A stretch of 64,000 nt of DNA from Agromyces sp. H66 (GCF_004959775.1 NZ_SJZG01000002.1:248001-312000); one strand, 5' to 3'; shown: positions 40,273 to 49,366, numbered from the stretch's first letter. The notes: a model not told the origin generated them from the letters alone. Numbers and translations: made by a program.

Positions 40273-40521
40273 ATGGCATTGTCCACCGAAGAAGTTCTTG
40301 CCGGCCTGGCCGAGCTCATCAACGACGAGACCGGCATTGCGACCGACACGGTTGAGCTGGACAAGTCGTTCACCGATGACCTCGACATCGACTCCATCTC
40401 GATGATGACGATCGTCGTCAACGCCGAGGAGAAGTTCGACGTCAAGATCCCCGACGAAGAGGTCAAGAACCTCAAGACCGTCGGCGACGCCGTCGACTTC
40501 ATCGTCAAGGCCCAGGCCTAG
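40273..40521 (+). CDS. acpP: Acyl carrier protein
   Basis: An 82-residue acidic ACP. The phosphopantetheine attachment Ser41 is in the DLDIDSISMM motif, and KIPDEEVKNLKTVGDAVDFI forms the last helices. AAGGAGAAGAA precedes the ATG at good spacing. It carries the growing acyl chain and donates octanoate to LipB. Confidence 0.96.
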   Translation: MALSTEEVLAGLAELINDETGIATDTVELDKSFTDDLDIDSISMMTIVVNAEEKFDVKIPDEEVKNLKTVGDAVDFIVKAQA

Positions 40522-40599
40522 TCGCTGCTCGGGCGGGTCGCACGACGTGCGTGCGGCCCGCCTTCCGCATGACCTTTCCCTCCTACGGAGTGCTCTCGA

Positions 40600-41835
40600 A
40601 TGACCAAGAAGATCGTGATCACCGGTGTCGGCGCGACCTCGCCGCTCGGTGGAACCGCCCGCGACAGCTGGAACGCGCTGCTCGCCGGTGAGTCCGGTGC
40701 CCGCCACCTCGACCAGGAGTGGGCCACGGAGCTCGATCTCCCGGTGACGTTCGCCGCCACCGCCAAGGTGGCGACGGCCGACATCCTGGAGCGCCACGAA
40801 CTGAAGCGCCTCGACCCGTCGAGCCAGTTCGCCCTCATCGCCGGCCGCGAGGCCTGGGCCGACGCCGGTGCGCCCGAGGTCGCTCCCGAGCGACTCGCGG
40901 TCGACTGGTCGACGGGCATCGGCGGCGTGTGGACCCTCCTCGACGCATGGGACACGCTGCGCGAGCGCGGCCCCCGTCGCGTGCTTCCCATGACGGTGCC
41001 CATGCTCATGCCCAACGGGCCCGGCGCGGCCATCGGCATGGACCTGCACGCGCGTGCCGGCATCCGCACCGTCGTGTCGGCGTGCGCCTCGAGCACCGAG
41101 GCACTCGTCAACGCCTACGACCACCTGCAGCAGGGCCTCGCCGACGTCGTCATCGCCGGAGGTTCGGAGGCAGCCATCCACCCGCTCCCGATCGCCGCGT
41201 TCGCCGCCATGCAGGCGCTCTCCCGGCGCAACGACGAGCCCGCGATCGCCTCGAGGCCGTACGACCTCGGCCGCGACGGCTTCGTCCTCGGCGAGGGCGC
41301 TGCGGCACTCGTCATCGAGACCGAGGAGCACGCCAAGGCGCGCGGCGCCCGCATCTACGCCGAGCTGCTCGGCGGTTCGGTCACGAGCGACGCCTACCAC
41401 ATCACCGCACCCGACCCCGAGGGTTCGGCCGCCGCACGCGCGATGAAGCAGGCCATCGAGGGCGCCGGGGCCGCGCTCACCGACGTGGCGCACATCAACG
41501 CGCACGCGACGAGCACGCCCGTCGGCGACATCGCCGAGTACAACGCGCTGCGCCGGGTGTTCGGTGACGCGCTCGACGGCATCCCCGTCACCGCCACGAA
41601 GGCGTCGACCGGGCACCTGCTCGGCGGCGCCGGGGCGATCGAAGCGCTCTTCACGGTGATGGCGCTCCACGAGCGCACCATGCCGCCCACTATCAACCTC
41701 ACGGAGCAGGACCCCGAGATCCCGCTCGACGTCGTCACCTCGCCGCGCGCGCTGGGCGACGGCGACCTGATCGCGATCTCGAACTCGTTCGGCTTCGGCG
41801 GGCACAATGCGGTGGCGGCGTTCCGCACGGCCTGA
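40600..41835 (+). CDS. fabF: Beta-ketoacyl-ACP synthase II
   Basis: A 411-residue elongating condensing enzyme. The active-site residues are Cys162 (VVSACASSTEA), His302 (NAHATSTPVGD), Lys334 and His339 (TKASTGHLLGGAGA). It is the last gene of the fab operon; a perfect terminator follows 36 bases after the stop. Confidence 0.95.
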   Translation: MTKKIVITGVGATSPLGGTARDSWNALLAGESGARHLDQEWATELDLPVTFAATAKVATADILERHELKRLDPSSQFALIAGREAWADAGAPEVAPERLAVDWSTGIGGVWTLLDAWDTLRERGPRRVLPMTVPMLMPNGPGAAIGMDLHARAGIRTVVSACASSTEALVNAYDHLQQGLADVVIAGGSEAAIHPLPIAAFAAMQALSRRNDEPAIASRPYDLGRDGFVLGEGAAALVIETEEHAKARGARIYAELLGGSVTSDAYHITAPDPEGSAAARAMKQAIEGAGAALTDVAHINAHATSTPVGDIAEYNALRRVFGDALDGIPVTATKASTGHLLGGAGAIEALFTVMALHERTMPPTINLTEQDPEIPLDVVTSPRALGDGDLIAISNSFGFGGHNAVAAFRTA

Positions 41836-41870
41836 GCGGGTCCGCACCCGCGCGCGGTCGGTTCGCGCAT

Positions 41871-41909
41871 GAGAAGACCCCGGTCGCCTGAGGCGCCGGG
41901 GTCTTCTCC
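41871..41909. terminator. Terminator of the fab operon
   Basis: A perfect 13-bp stem GAGAAGACCCCGG (41871-41883) / CCGGGGTCTTCTC (41896-41908), with an inner CGCCT/AGGCG pair in the loop. It lies between convergent fabF and the DUF3145 gene. Confidence 0.85.
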
Positions 41910-41993
41910 ATCGCAGGCCCGCGGTTTCGGTCGTGCGTCGCCGGGAAGGGTCATCCGACCTCGCGTCGCGCCACCTCGGGCCCGCGCTCCCGC

Positions 41994-42515
41994 TCAGCCC
42001 ACCTGGTGCAGCCAGACGACCGGAGCGAAGTCACTCGCGTGGCGGAACGGCTCGAGCTCGTCGTCCCATGCCTGTCCGAGCGCGAGGCGCAGCTCGCGGT
42101 GCAGCTCGACGGCGTCGAGGCCCGCGAGCTCCATGGCGTAGCGGATGCGGTCCTCGGGCACGACCATGTTGCCGGCGGTGTCGGTCTGCGCGAAGAACAC
42201 GCCGAGCTCGGGCGTGTGCATCCAACGGGCGCCGTCGGACCCGGGAGTGGGATCCTCGCTCACCTCGAACCGGAGCTGCTCCCAGCCACGCAGGGCCGAC
42301 GCGAGTTTCGCACCGGTGCCGGGCGGCCCCTCCCAGTAGAACTCGGCGCGCATGAGTCCGCGATACACCGGCTGATCTGCCCAGTCGAAGTTCACGGCGC
42401 TCCCCAGCGCGCGTCCGGCCGCCCATTCCACATGCGGACACAGCGCCTTCGGCGAGGAGTGCACGAACAGCACGCCTCGCGCGGCGCGCCGGGCCCGCGT
42501 GACCTTCTCCGCCAT
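41994..42515 (-). CDS. DUF3145 family protein
   Basis: A 173-residue protein of the actinobacterial DUF3145 family (RGVLFVHSSPKALCPHVEWAAG, WEGPPGTGAKLASALRGWEQLRFEV, PEDRIRYAMEL). It is soluble and acidic. The family is nearly always found beside the FAS II operon, but its function is unknown. ATG 42515 is supported by a GGAG in the preceding CGGAGAACGGAG. Confidence 0.87.
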   Translation of the reverse strand: MAEKVTRARRAARGVLFVHSSPKALCPHVEWAAGRALGSAVNFDWADQPVYRGLMRAEFYWEGPPGTGAKLASALRGWEQLRFEVSEDPTPGSDGARWMHTPELGVFFAQTDTAGNMVVPEDRIRYAMELAGLDAVELHRELRLALGQAWDDELEPFRHASDFAPVVWLHQVG

Positions 42516-42699
42516 CTCCGTTCTCCGTTCTCGAGGTGCGTCTTCCCCTACGACCTCGGAACCACCGGACAGGCGGGTGTTCGATTGTGGACGGCGAGCC
42601 GTCAAGGTCGAGTATGCCGCGGATCCGTGGCCGAGACAAGACGAACACGCGGCACGAGGGTCGGCGATCCGCGGCGACCCGCGGGGATCCGGCGAACCA

Positions 42700-42705
42700 T
42701 ATACT
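42700..42705 (+). promoter_or_regulatory. -10 of the PadR-like gene
   Basis: TATACT, 35 bases before ATG 42741, which has its own GGAGG ribosome-binding site; a normal leadered promoter. Confidence 0.5.
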
Positions 42706-42740
42706 GAGTGAATCGTTCCCCATCCGGTCGGAGGCCCCGC

Positions 42741-43412
42741 ATGGCCGTGCGCGACGCGCTCCTCGCACTGCTGACCGTCGGTCCCGCCTACGGGTTCCAG
42801 TTGCACGGCGGCCTCGCCGCGCGCACCGGGGGCCGGCGCACCGTCAACGTGGGCCAGACCTACGCCACCCTGGATCGGCTCACGAAGCAGGGCCTCGTCG
42901 AGCCCGCCGGCTCCACCGACGACGGCCTGCCGCTGCATCGGCTCACGGCCGCAGGACACGCGGCCGCGCGGGCCTGGCTCGAAGGTGCGGATGCCGCGGG
43001 CGCCGACGCGTGGGACGAGACCGTCGATCGCGTGCTGATCGCCCGATCGCTGCCCGGGTGGGATGCCGGCGGCGTCGTGGCCGCCGAGCGTGCCCGGTGG
43101 GCGGAACGGAGGGCCGAGGCATCCATGGCCGCGGAGGCCACGTCGACGTCGTCCGACGAGACGGCGGGATCCGACGCGGGCGAGACCGCGCTCGCGCGCC
43201 TCGCGGCCGCCGCCGAGTCCGCCCGCGCCGACGCGGCGCTGGCGTGGCTCGACGTCGTGACACGTTCCGAGCGGCTCGCGTTCTCACCCCGCGCCGAACG
43301 GCCCAAACGCGGGCGGCGGCCCGGCGGCGCCTCGGGCCCGACCTCGGACGACGCCGACGCCGACCACGGCGCCGACCCCGGCGATGACGCTCAGGCGTCG
43401 GCCATGGCGTAA
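42741..43412 (+). CDS. PadR family transcriptional regulator
   Basis: A 223-residue regulator with a PadR winged helix in the first 80 residues (DALLALLTVGPAYGFQLHGGL, VNVGQTYATLDRLTKQGLVE, LHRLTAAGHAAARAWL). A helical region rich in Ala/Glu and a disordered acidic/basic tail follow. GGAGG lies 7 bases before the ATG. The 3' end overlaps the convergent polymerase gene by 22 bases. The target is unknown. Confidence 0.82.
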   Translation: MAVRDALLALLTVGPAYGFQLHGGLAARTGGRRTVNVGQTYATLDRLTKQGLVEPAGSTDDGLPLHRLTAAGHAAARAWLEGADAAGADAWDETVDRVLIARSLPGWDAGGVVAAERARWAERRAEASMAAEATSTSSDETAGSDAGETALARLAAAAESARADAALAWLDVVTRSERLAFSPRAERPKRGRRPGGASGPTSDDADADHGADPGDDAQASAMA

Positions 43413-45169
43413 CTGTCGACGACGGCGAGGTCGAGCGGGAACTCGACCGGGAAGTCGCCGAACAGCAGCGAGCCCGCGTCGCGCGCCGCCGCCTCGACCG
43501 CAGTCGCCACCTCATCGGCGACCTCGCGGGGCGTGTGCACGATGATCTCGTCGTGCAGGAAGTACACCAGGTGCGGCGCGCGCGAGAACACGGGGCCGGA
43601 TGCCGCGGCCGCCGGCGTCTCGGACGAGACGTGCGCAGCGATCTCGTCGAGCCGCCCGCGGAGCCCCGCCATCCAGCACAGCGCCCACTCCGCCGCGCTG
43701 CCCTGCACGACGAAGTTGCGCGTGAAGCGCCCCCAGTCGCGGGCTGTCGAACGGGCGCGACGCTCGTCGGCCGCGGTCGCCTCGGGTTCGCTCGCCCGCG
43801 CCTGCACCGCACGCCACTCGGCCGACGGCAGCGGCGACGAACGGCCGAGGAGCGTCGTGACCGTGCCGCCCCGCTCCCCCTCGCGTGCCGCGCGGTCGAC
43901 GAGCGCCATCGCCCGGGGGTACGCCCGGGCGAGCCGCGGCACGAGGCGGCCGCTCTCGCCGGTCGTCGCGCCGTACATCGCGCCGAGGATGGCATACTTC
44001 GCCTCCTCTCGCGTCGCCACGACGCCCGCGTCGACGAGTCCGCGGTAGAAGTCGAGGCCGCGGCTGGCCGCGGCGATGGCCTCGTCGCGCGCCATGCCGG
44101 CCAGGACGCGCGGCTCGAGCTGCGCCGCGTCGGCGACGACGAGCGTCCACCCGGGGTCGGCCGCCACCGCGCTGCGGACGTTCTTCGGCAACTGCAGCGC
44201 ACCGCCGCCCGCGGTGGCCCAGCGGCCCGTGGCCGTGCCGCCCGGCACGTACTCGGGCCGGAACCGTCCCTCGACGACCCACTCGTCGAGCCACGCCCAC
44301 CCGTTCGCGCTCAACAGCCGGGCGAGCTTCTTGTACTCGAGCAGCGGCTCGATCGCGGGGTGCTCGTGCTCGCGCAGTTCCCATCTCGCCGTCGAATCGA
44401 CCTGGACGCCGGCGCGGCGCAGGGCGCGCAGCAGGTCGACCTGCGAGTCGAGGTTCACGGATGCCGCGTCGAGCGCCGCGCGCACGCGCACCGCGAGCGC
44501 TTCCATGCGCTCGGGCTTCCGGCCCGGCGCGGGGCGCGCGCCGAGTTCGGCGGCGAGCACGCGTTCGTGCACGGCGCGATGCCACGGCAGGCCGGCCGCG
44601 TGCAGCTCGGCACCGATGAGGGCACCGGCGGACTCCGCGGCCAGCAGCAGCCGGAGCGCACCTGCGTCGGTGCTCTCGGCCACGAGTGCATCCTGGCGGG
44701 CGAGCTCGACGAGCAGCGCCTCGACGTCGACGCCTCGCACGGCATGCGCGTCGGCGGCGACGACATCGACCTGCTCGAAGTCGTCGAGGTCGAACAGCGT
44801 GCTGTGGCTGGACGGCGGCGGGGCGGCCGGGCTCTCCTCGGCGTTCGCCTCGGCCGGCCCCGGGGGCATCCATGGCGGCCGCGGGTGGCGGTCGGACTCG
44901 CGCGCCAGGGCCGTGAACGTCGAGCGGTCGAGGATGGCCGCGGCGAGACGGAGGTCGCGGCACCGTTGCACCCTGACGCCCGCATCGAGGAGCGCCGGGT
45001 ACCACTCGCGGGTGTCGACCCAGATCCACCGCGGATGGCCGGATGCCTCGAGCCCGCCGACGATGCCGGGGAGCTCGTCGCGCGTGACGAGCGCGAGCGT
45101 CTCGGACGGATGCGACGGGTCGACGAGCCGGACGAGGCCGCGCTCCCCCTGCCCGACGACGATCCGCAC
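43391..45169 (-). CDS. DNA polymerase I-like protein (annotated bifunctional 3'-5' exonuclease/DNA polymerase)
   Basis: A 592-residue family A polymerase, much shorter than PolA and lacking the 5' nuclease. Motif A reads ADAAQLEPRVLA (Asp near 347, usual DYSQIELR). Motif B region is AKYAILGAMYGATTGESGR and motif C is FLHDEIIVHTP near 540. The N-terminal 200 residues hold the place of the 3'-5' exonuclease, but I find no DxE-type exonuclease motif, so proofreading is doubtful. Members are common in actinobacteria as a second PolI-like enzyme, presumably for repair. The start GTG 45169 has GGAG just upstream; the N-terminal residues are uncertain. Confidence 0.82.
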   Translation of the reverse strand: MRIVVGQGERGLVRLVDPSHPSETLALVTRDELPGIVGGLEASGHPRWIWVDTREWYPALLDAGVRVQRCRDLRLAAAILDRSTFTALARESDRHPRPPWMPPGPAEANAEESPAAPPPSSHSTLFDLDDFEQVDVVAADAHAVRGVDVEALLVELARQDALVAESTDAGALRLLLAAESAGALIGAELHAAGLPWHRAVHERVLAAELGARPAPGRKPERMEALAVRVRAALDAASVNLDSQVDLLRALRRAGVQVDSTARWELREHEHPAIEPLLEYKKLARLLSANGWAWLDEWVVEGRFRPEYVPGGTATGRWATAGGGALQLPKNVRSAVAADPGWTLVVADAAQLEPRVLAGMARDEAIAAASRGLDFYRGLVDAGVVATREEAKYAILGAMYGATTGESGRLVPRLARAYPRAMALVDRAAREGERGGTVTTLLGRSSPLPSAEWRAVQARASEPEATAADERRARSTARDWGRFTRNFVVQGSAAEWALCWMAGLRGRLDEIAAHVSSETPAAAASGPVFSRAPHLVYFLHDEIIVHTPREVADEVATAVEAAARDAGSLLFGDFPVEFPLDLAVVDSYAMADA

Positions 45170-45249
45170 GACTCCATTCTCGCGTCCGCCTCCGACAGTG
45201 TCGGCGGCACCGGTCACCATGGACGCATGGACCGACCCGAGGCGCGACG

Positions 45250-46011
45250 ATGGTCGCGGTGAGCTTCCGATGCGGCCATGGCGCCGACCCCGCCGATGCG
45301 GGCGTCGTCTCCATCCGCCGCCCGTGCCCGCTCTGCATGCTGCTCGACGAGACCCATCGCACCCGCGCCGAGCTGCTGCGCCGCGTCGCGCCGCCGCACC
45401 GCGCGGCGCTCGCCCGCGAGACGCGCGTCGGCGCCGCGTTCGAGTGGCAGTGCCCGCGCGGCCACGACCGCTACCCGGCAACGGTTCGCGAGGTGCTGAC
45501 GGGCACCGGCTGCGCGAAGTGCCGGCAGAGCGCGGTTGCGCCCGCAGCGCTGCGCGAGGCCGGCGTTCCGTTCATGAACCCCTCGCTCAGAACCCGCACC
45601 TCGCAGACCGAGCAACGCCTCAAGACCCTGCTCGGGGAACGCATCCGCCTCAACCACCGCGTGAACGCCATCCGCATCGCGCGCACGTTCTACGGGCGCC
45701 GCGAGGTCTGGCCCGACGTCATCGTCCCGCAGCTGCGCATCGCGGTCGAGTACGACGACCCCGGGCGCACACGGCGGGCCCACCTCGGCCTGAAGGAGGC
45801 ATCCGACCTCGACAAGGACGACGCGCTCCGCGAGGTCGGCTGGGACGTCATCCGCATCCGGGCCGGCGGCCTGGCGGCCATCGGCGCACACAGCATCGTG
45901 TGCCGTCAGCTTACGCCCGCCGTGGTCGACGAGGTCGTCCGATCGATGCGGGCGATACGCGGCGACGCCGCCGTGGATGCGATCGCGCTGGGGCATCCGG
46001 CGCTCTCCTGA
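45250..46011 (+). CDS. Zinc-ribbon protein with Vsr/DUF559-like nuclease domain
   Basis: A 253-residue protein. Two zinc-ribbon-like parts are visible: FRCGH with CPLC (8-29), and WQCPRGHDRYPATVREVLTGTGCAKC (67-91), which resembles the DUF4379 treble-clef. The C-terminal half looks like a PD-(D/E)XK endonuclease of the Vsr/DUF559 type. It has Glu121 (TEQRL), Asp156 (WPDVIV), Glu167/Asp169 (VEYDD), His178, Asp187/Lys189, and the terminal GWDVIRIR strand. A role in DNA repair or restriction is inferred only. It is divergent from the PolI-like gene. Confidence 0.65.
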   Translation: MVAVSFRCGHGADPADAGVVSIRRPCPLCMLLDETHRTRAELLRRVAPPHRAALARETRVGAAFEWQCPRGHDRYPATVREVLTGTGCAKCRQSAVAPAALREAGVPFMNPSLRTRTSQTEQRLKTLLGERIRLNHRVNAIRIARTFYGRREVWPDVIVPQLRIAVEYDDPGRTRRAHLGLKEASDLDKDDALREVGWDVIRIRAGGLAAIGAHSIVCRQLTPAVVDEVVRSMRAIRGDAAVDAIALGHPALS

Positions 46012-46118
46012 TCTTCGCCGACGGCGGTGGAGGCAAACGGATGCGCCCGGAGCCCCGCGCCGATAGTGTGGATCCGTCCGCGTGCCACCGCGGTTCCCCA
46101 CGCGCAGAGAGGCTGTCA

Positions 46119-46589
46119 GTGCTCCTTCCGTTCCTCATCGTGGGAGGGGTCGGTCTCGTGCTGCTCCTCATCTCGCTCATCCTCGGTGACATCTTCGACC
46201 ACTTCGAGATCGGCGACGGTGCGATCTCGGGCACGGCGCTGGCGGTCGGACTCGTCGTCTTCGGCGCTTCGGGAGCACTCACCACCAGCGCCGGACTCGA
46301 CGTCGTATGGGCGTACGCGCTCTCGATCGTGCTCGCGGTCGTGGCGTACGTGTTGAGCGCGCTCCTGGTGCGCAACCTCAGCCGCAGTTCCGACGGCGTG
46401 CCGCAGTCGGCCGTGGGGCTCACCGGGGTCGCGAGGAGCGACATCTCCACCTCGGGCGGCGAGGTCAGCCTCGACGGGCCGGGCGAGGTCGAACGACGCA
46501 TCGCCTACTCCGACGCCTTCATCGCCGAAGGGTCGCGCGTCCGAGTCGTCGAGCACGCGGGCACGCGCGTGAAGGTCACCGCGGACTGA
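46119..46589 (+). CDS. NfeD-like membrane protein
   Basis: A 156-residue protein with three membrane segments (about 1-22, 36-56, 64-85) and a C-terminal NfeD-type OB-fold domain (SAVGLTGVARSDIS, GSRVRVVEHAGTRVKV). NfeD proteins are encoded next to band-7/flotillin proteins and act with them in membrane microdomains. GTG 46119 follows AGAGAGG. A TAGTGT -10 candidate lies near 46062. It forms an operon with the flotillin gene. Confidence 0.85.
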   Translation: MLLPFLIVGGVGLVLLLISLILGDIFDHFEIGDGAISGTALAVGLVVFGASGALTTSAGLDVVWAYALSIVLAVVAYVLSALLVRNLSRSSDGVPQSAVGLTGVARSDISTSGGEVSLDGPGEVERRIAYSDAFIAEGSRVRVVEHAGTRVKVTAD

Positions 46590-46593
46590 ACCC

Positions 46594-46633
46594 ACAGCAC
46601 CGCCCCTCCCCCAACAGCACCGCCCCGCCCCCG
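46594..46633. repeat. Two-copy 20-base tandem repeat between NfeD and flotillin genes
   Basis: ACAGCACCGCCCC occurs at 46594-46606 and 46614-46626, each followed by a C-rich tail; period 20. It lies in the untranslated gap just before the flotillin ribosome-binding site. Confidence 0.6.
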
Positions 46634-46655
46634 CAATAGCGCCCGAAAGGACCCC

Positions 46656-48113
46656 ATGCTCTCCCCCGAACTCATCCAGGTCATCGCCGTCGTCGCGATC
46701 GCCCTCGCGCTGCTCTCACTGCTCGTGTTCATCGCGCGGCGCATCCGCCGCGTGCCGCCGAACGAGGCCCTCGTCATCGTCGGCCGGGGCGCCGGGCGGC
46801 CTGCCCCGGGCGAGGCGACCATCGGGCAGCGCGTCGTCATCGGCGGGCGCACGTTCGTCTGGCCGATCCTGCAGCAGGGCTTCCCGATCTCGCTCGAGCA
46901 GCGCCAGATCGGCATCACCGTCGAGGGCGTCGACAAGAACCGCATCAAGATCGCCATCAAGGCCTCGATCAACTTCAAGGTGAGCGGCACCGAAGAGGGC
47001 GTGCGGCGCGCGGCGCAGCGGTTCCTCTCGCAGCAGGACGCGCTCACCGAGATCATCAAGGAATCGCTCGAGGGATCGCTGCGCTCGATCATCGGCGACA
47101 TGACGATCGAGCAGATCATCTCCGACCGCAAGGGTCTCTCCGACCGCGTCGTCGCCGAGACGAAGACCGACCTCGTCGAGCAGGGCCTGCAGGTCGACCT
47201 CCTGAACATCTCCGACATCTCCACGCCGGGCAGCGACTACCTCGCGAACCTCGGACGCGCCGAGGCGGCCCGCGCCCGTCAGGTCGCCGAGGTCTCCGAG
47301 GCCGAGGCGGCACAGGTGAGCGAGTTCGCTCGCATCGAGGCGGCCGAGCAGATCGCCGAGCGCCAGAAGGCGCTGAGCCTCAAGCAGGCGGCGATCAAGG
47401 CCGAGACCGACCGCGCCAACGCCGAGGCGGAGGCCGCCGGCCAGCTCGCCAAGGCGGAGCAGGACAAGCTCGTCGCCGTGCAGGAGCGCGACGCCCTCTC
47501 GGAGCAGGCGCTCGTGACCCAGGAGCGGCTCGACATCGAGATCCGCAAGCCCGCCGAGGCCGAGGCGTACGCCGAGGTGCAGCGTGCCACCGCCAAGCGC
47601 GACGCGGCGAACGCGTCCACCGAGGCCGAGGCCTACAAGCGCACGAAGATCGCCGAGGCGAACAAGGTCGCCGCGGTGCAGGACGCCGAGGCCGCCGCCA
47701 CCGCCGTGCGGGTCTCGGGTGAGGCCGAGCGCGATCGCCAGGTGGCCCTCGCCGCCGGTATCGAGGCGGAGGGTGAGGCGCGCGCCGCCGCCGTGCGGGC
47801 CGAGGGCCTCGCGGATGCCGCCGCGACCGACGCGAAGGCCGAGGCGCTGAAGAAGTACGGCGAGGCCGCCCTCGCCCAGGAGATCATCTCGCGCCTGCCC
47901 GAGATCGTGCGCGCCGCCGCCGATCCGATCTCGAACATCAAGACCCTCACGGTCGTCTCGACCGACGGCGCCAGCGCCGTCACGAAGACCGTCGGTCAGG
48001 TGCTCGGCGAGGGCACCGAGGTCGTGAAGTCGCTCACCGGCCTCGACGTGGGCGCCATCCTCTCCGGCCTCGCCGCCGGCCAGCTCGTGAAGGCCGACGC
48101 GACACACGACTGA
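46656..48113 (+). CDS. Flotillin / band 7 family protein
   Basis: A 485-residue flotillin. One membrane segment (about 8-26) leads to the band-7/PHB domain (about 40-190). A long Ala/Glu-rich coiled coil (about 200-400) follows with repeated EAEA motifs, ending in a short helical C-terminus (IISRLPEIVRAAADPISNIKTLTVV). It organises membrane domains and is coupled with NfeD. AAAGGA precedes the ATG. A perfect terminator follows. Confidence 0.9.
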   Translation: MLSPELIQVIAVVAIALALLSLLVFIARRIRRVPPNEALVIVGRGAGRPAPGEATIGQRVVIGGRTFVWPILQQGFPISLEQRQIGITVEGVDKNRIKIAIKASINFKVSGTEEGVRRAAQRFLSQQDALTEIIKESLEGSLRSIIGDMTIEQIISDRKGLSDRVVAETKTDLVEQGLQVDLLNISDISTPGSDYLANLGRAEAARARQVAEVSEAEAAQVSEFARIEAAEQIAERQKALSLKQAAIKAETDRANAEAEAAGQLAKAEQDKLVAVQERDALSEQALVTQERLDIEIRKPAEAEAYAEVQRATAKRDAANASTEAEAYKRTKIAEANKVAAVQDAEAAATAVRVSGEAERDRQVALAAGIEAEGEARAAAVRAEGLADAAATDAKAEALKKYGEAALAQEIISRLPEIVRAAADPISNIKTLTVVSTDGASAVTKTVGQVLGEGTEVVKSLTGLDVGAILSGLAAGQLVKADATHD

Positions 48114-48118
48114 GACAC

Positions 48119-48155
48119 GATGGGCGACGACCGCGGGTCGTCGCCCATCGCCTGT
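48119..48155. terminator. Terminator after flotillin gene
   Basis: A perfect 14-bp stem GATGGGCGACGACC (48119-48132), loop GCG, GGTCGTCGCCCATC (48136-48149), then GCCTGTT. It lies between convergent genes. Confidence 0.85.
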
Positions 48156-48168
48156 TGCGGGGTGTCGG

Positions 48169-48675
48169 CTACCGCGCAGGGGTGCCGGCTCGCCGCAACG
48201 GAGCGGTCAGCGGTTCGCCGAAGATCAGCTGCGTTCGGCAGTGGGCGACCTGCGGCAACGCGAGCAGCCGGTCGATGATCAGGGCCTGCAGCGCCGTGCT
48301 GTCGCGCACGGCGACGTGCACCAGATAGTCTTCGGCGCCACTGACGTTGTACAGGGTCAACGTCTCGGGCATCTCCAGCACCTTCCGCACGAAGTCGTTC
48401 GCGGTCTCCCGTGAGTGCGGACGCACCTGGATCGCCAGGAGCGCCTGCTCGCCCCGGCCGACCCGTGCCGGGTCGACGTGCGCCCGGACCGAGGCGATCA
48501 CTCCGCTCTCCCGCATCCTCCTGACCCGCTCCAGGCACGTGCTCGGCGCGACCCCCACCGCGGCGGCGATCTCCTTGTTGGGTGTCATCGCGTCGGCCTG
48601 GAGCACGCCGAGGATCGCCCAGTCGATCGAATCCAGTTCGGTGTTTCGTCGCCTTGCGCTTCCTGATTCGGACAT
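48169..48675 (-). CDS. Lrp/AsnC family transcriptional regulator
   Basis: A 168-residue regulator with an N-terminal helix-turn-helix (LDSIDWAILGVLQADAMTPNKEIAAAVGVAPSTCLERVRRM). A C-terminal RAM ligand-binding domain follows (LYNVSGAEDYLVHVAVRD). It is divergent from a LysE-type exporter, a common pairing in which the regulator senses an amino acid and controls its export. ATG 48675 has TAGGAT 6 bases upstream (48682-48687), a leaderless start. Confidence 0.9.
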   Translation of the reverse strand: MSESGSARRRNTELDSIDWAILGVLQADAMTPNKEIAAAVGVAPSTCLERVRRMRESGVIASVRAHVDPARVGRGEQALLAIQVRPHSRETANDFVRKVLEMPETLTLYNVSGAEDYLVHVAVRDSTALQALIIDRLLALPQVAHCRTQLIFGEPLTAPLRRAGTPAR

Positions 48676-48681
48676 GGCTGC

Positions 48682-48687
48682 ATCCTA
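48682..48687 (-). promoter_or_regulatory. -10 of leaderless lrp-like gene
   Basis: TAGGAT on the minus strand, 6 bases before the ATG. The divergent lysE-type gene has TAGGTT (48703-48708) on the plus strand and a normal GAGGAGG leader. Confidence 0.6.
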
Positions 48688-48739
48688 ACGAATTTCGGTC
48701 TAGGTTGGTCGAGTTCGCCCGAGAGGAGGTCGATCGCCC

Positions 48740-49366
48740 ATGCCGGTCGGAACCTGGCTGACCTTCGCGGCGGCGCTCCTGGTCGCGCTCGCCGTGCCCG
48801 GACCGGACTTCGTGCTCGTCGTGCAGTCCGCCACGCGAAGCATGAGGCGTGGGCTCGCCACTGCTGCCGGCATCGTCGCGGGTCTCTGCCTTCACGCGGG
48901 ACTCGCGGTCGCCGGGCTCACGACGTTGCTCGCCTCGACCCCGAGCGCGCTCTTCCTCCTCCAGCTCGTCGGCGCAGCCGTCCTCCTCTGGTTCGGGATC
49001 TCGATGCTGCGTGCCACGCGAACCACGCCGCATCCGCAACCCGGCACCCGTTCCGACCGGCGCGAGTTCGTGCGCGGCTTCCTGACCAACGCGACGAATC
49101 CGAAGGCCCTGCTGTTCTTCGCCGCGATCCTCCCGCAGTTCATCGGCGCCGGTGACGGAAGCGGCACTAGGACGGCCGTGCTGGCCGCCACCGTCGTGCT
49201 CGGTTCCGCGATCTGGTGGGCGGGTGCCGTCGTGTTCGTCCGACTCCTCGGCCTCGGAAGGTCGCCCGCCGCGGAACGCGTCGTCACCTCGATCGGCGGG
49301 CTGACGCTCATCGCCATCGCGCTGCTGCTCGCGGTCCTGTCGATCGCCGAACGCACCGTGCTGTGA
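48740..49366 (+). CDS. LysE family amino acid exporter
   Basis: A 208-residue LysE/RhtB translocator with five to six membrane segments. The family N-terminus FAAALLVALAVPGPDFVLVVQSATR and the GFLTNATNPKALLFFAAILPQF block are present. It should export an amino acid or related metabolite. GAGGAGG precedes the ATG. Its expression is likely governed by the divergent Lrp-type protein. Confidence 0.9.
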   Translation: MPVGTWLTFAAALLVALAVPGPDFVLVVQSATRSMRRGLATAAGIVAGLCLHAGLAVAGLTTLLASTPSALFLLQLVGAAVLLWFGISMLRATRTTPHPQPGTRSDRREFVRGFLTNATNPKALLFFAAILPQFIGAGDGSGTRTAVLAATVVLGSAIWWAGAVVFVRLLGLGRSPAAERVVTSIGGLTLIAIALLLAVLSIAERTVL

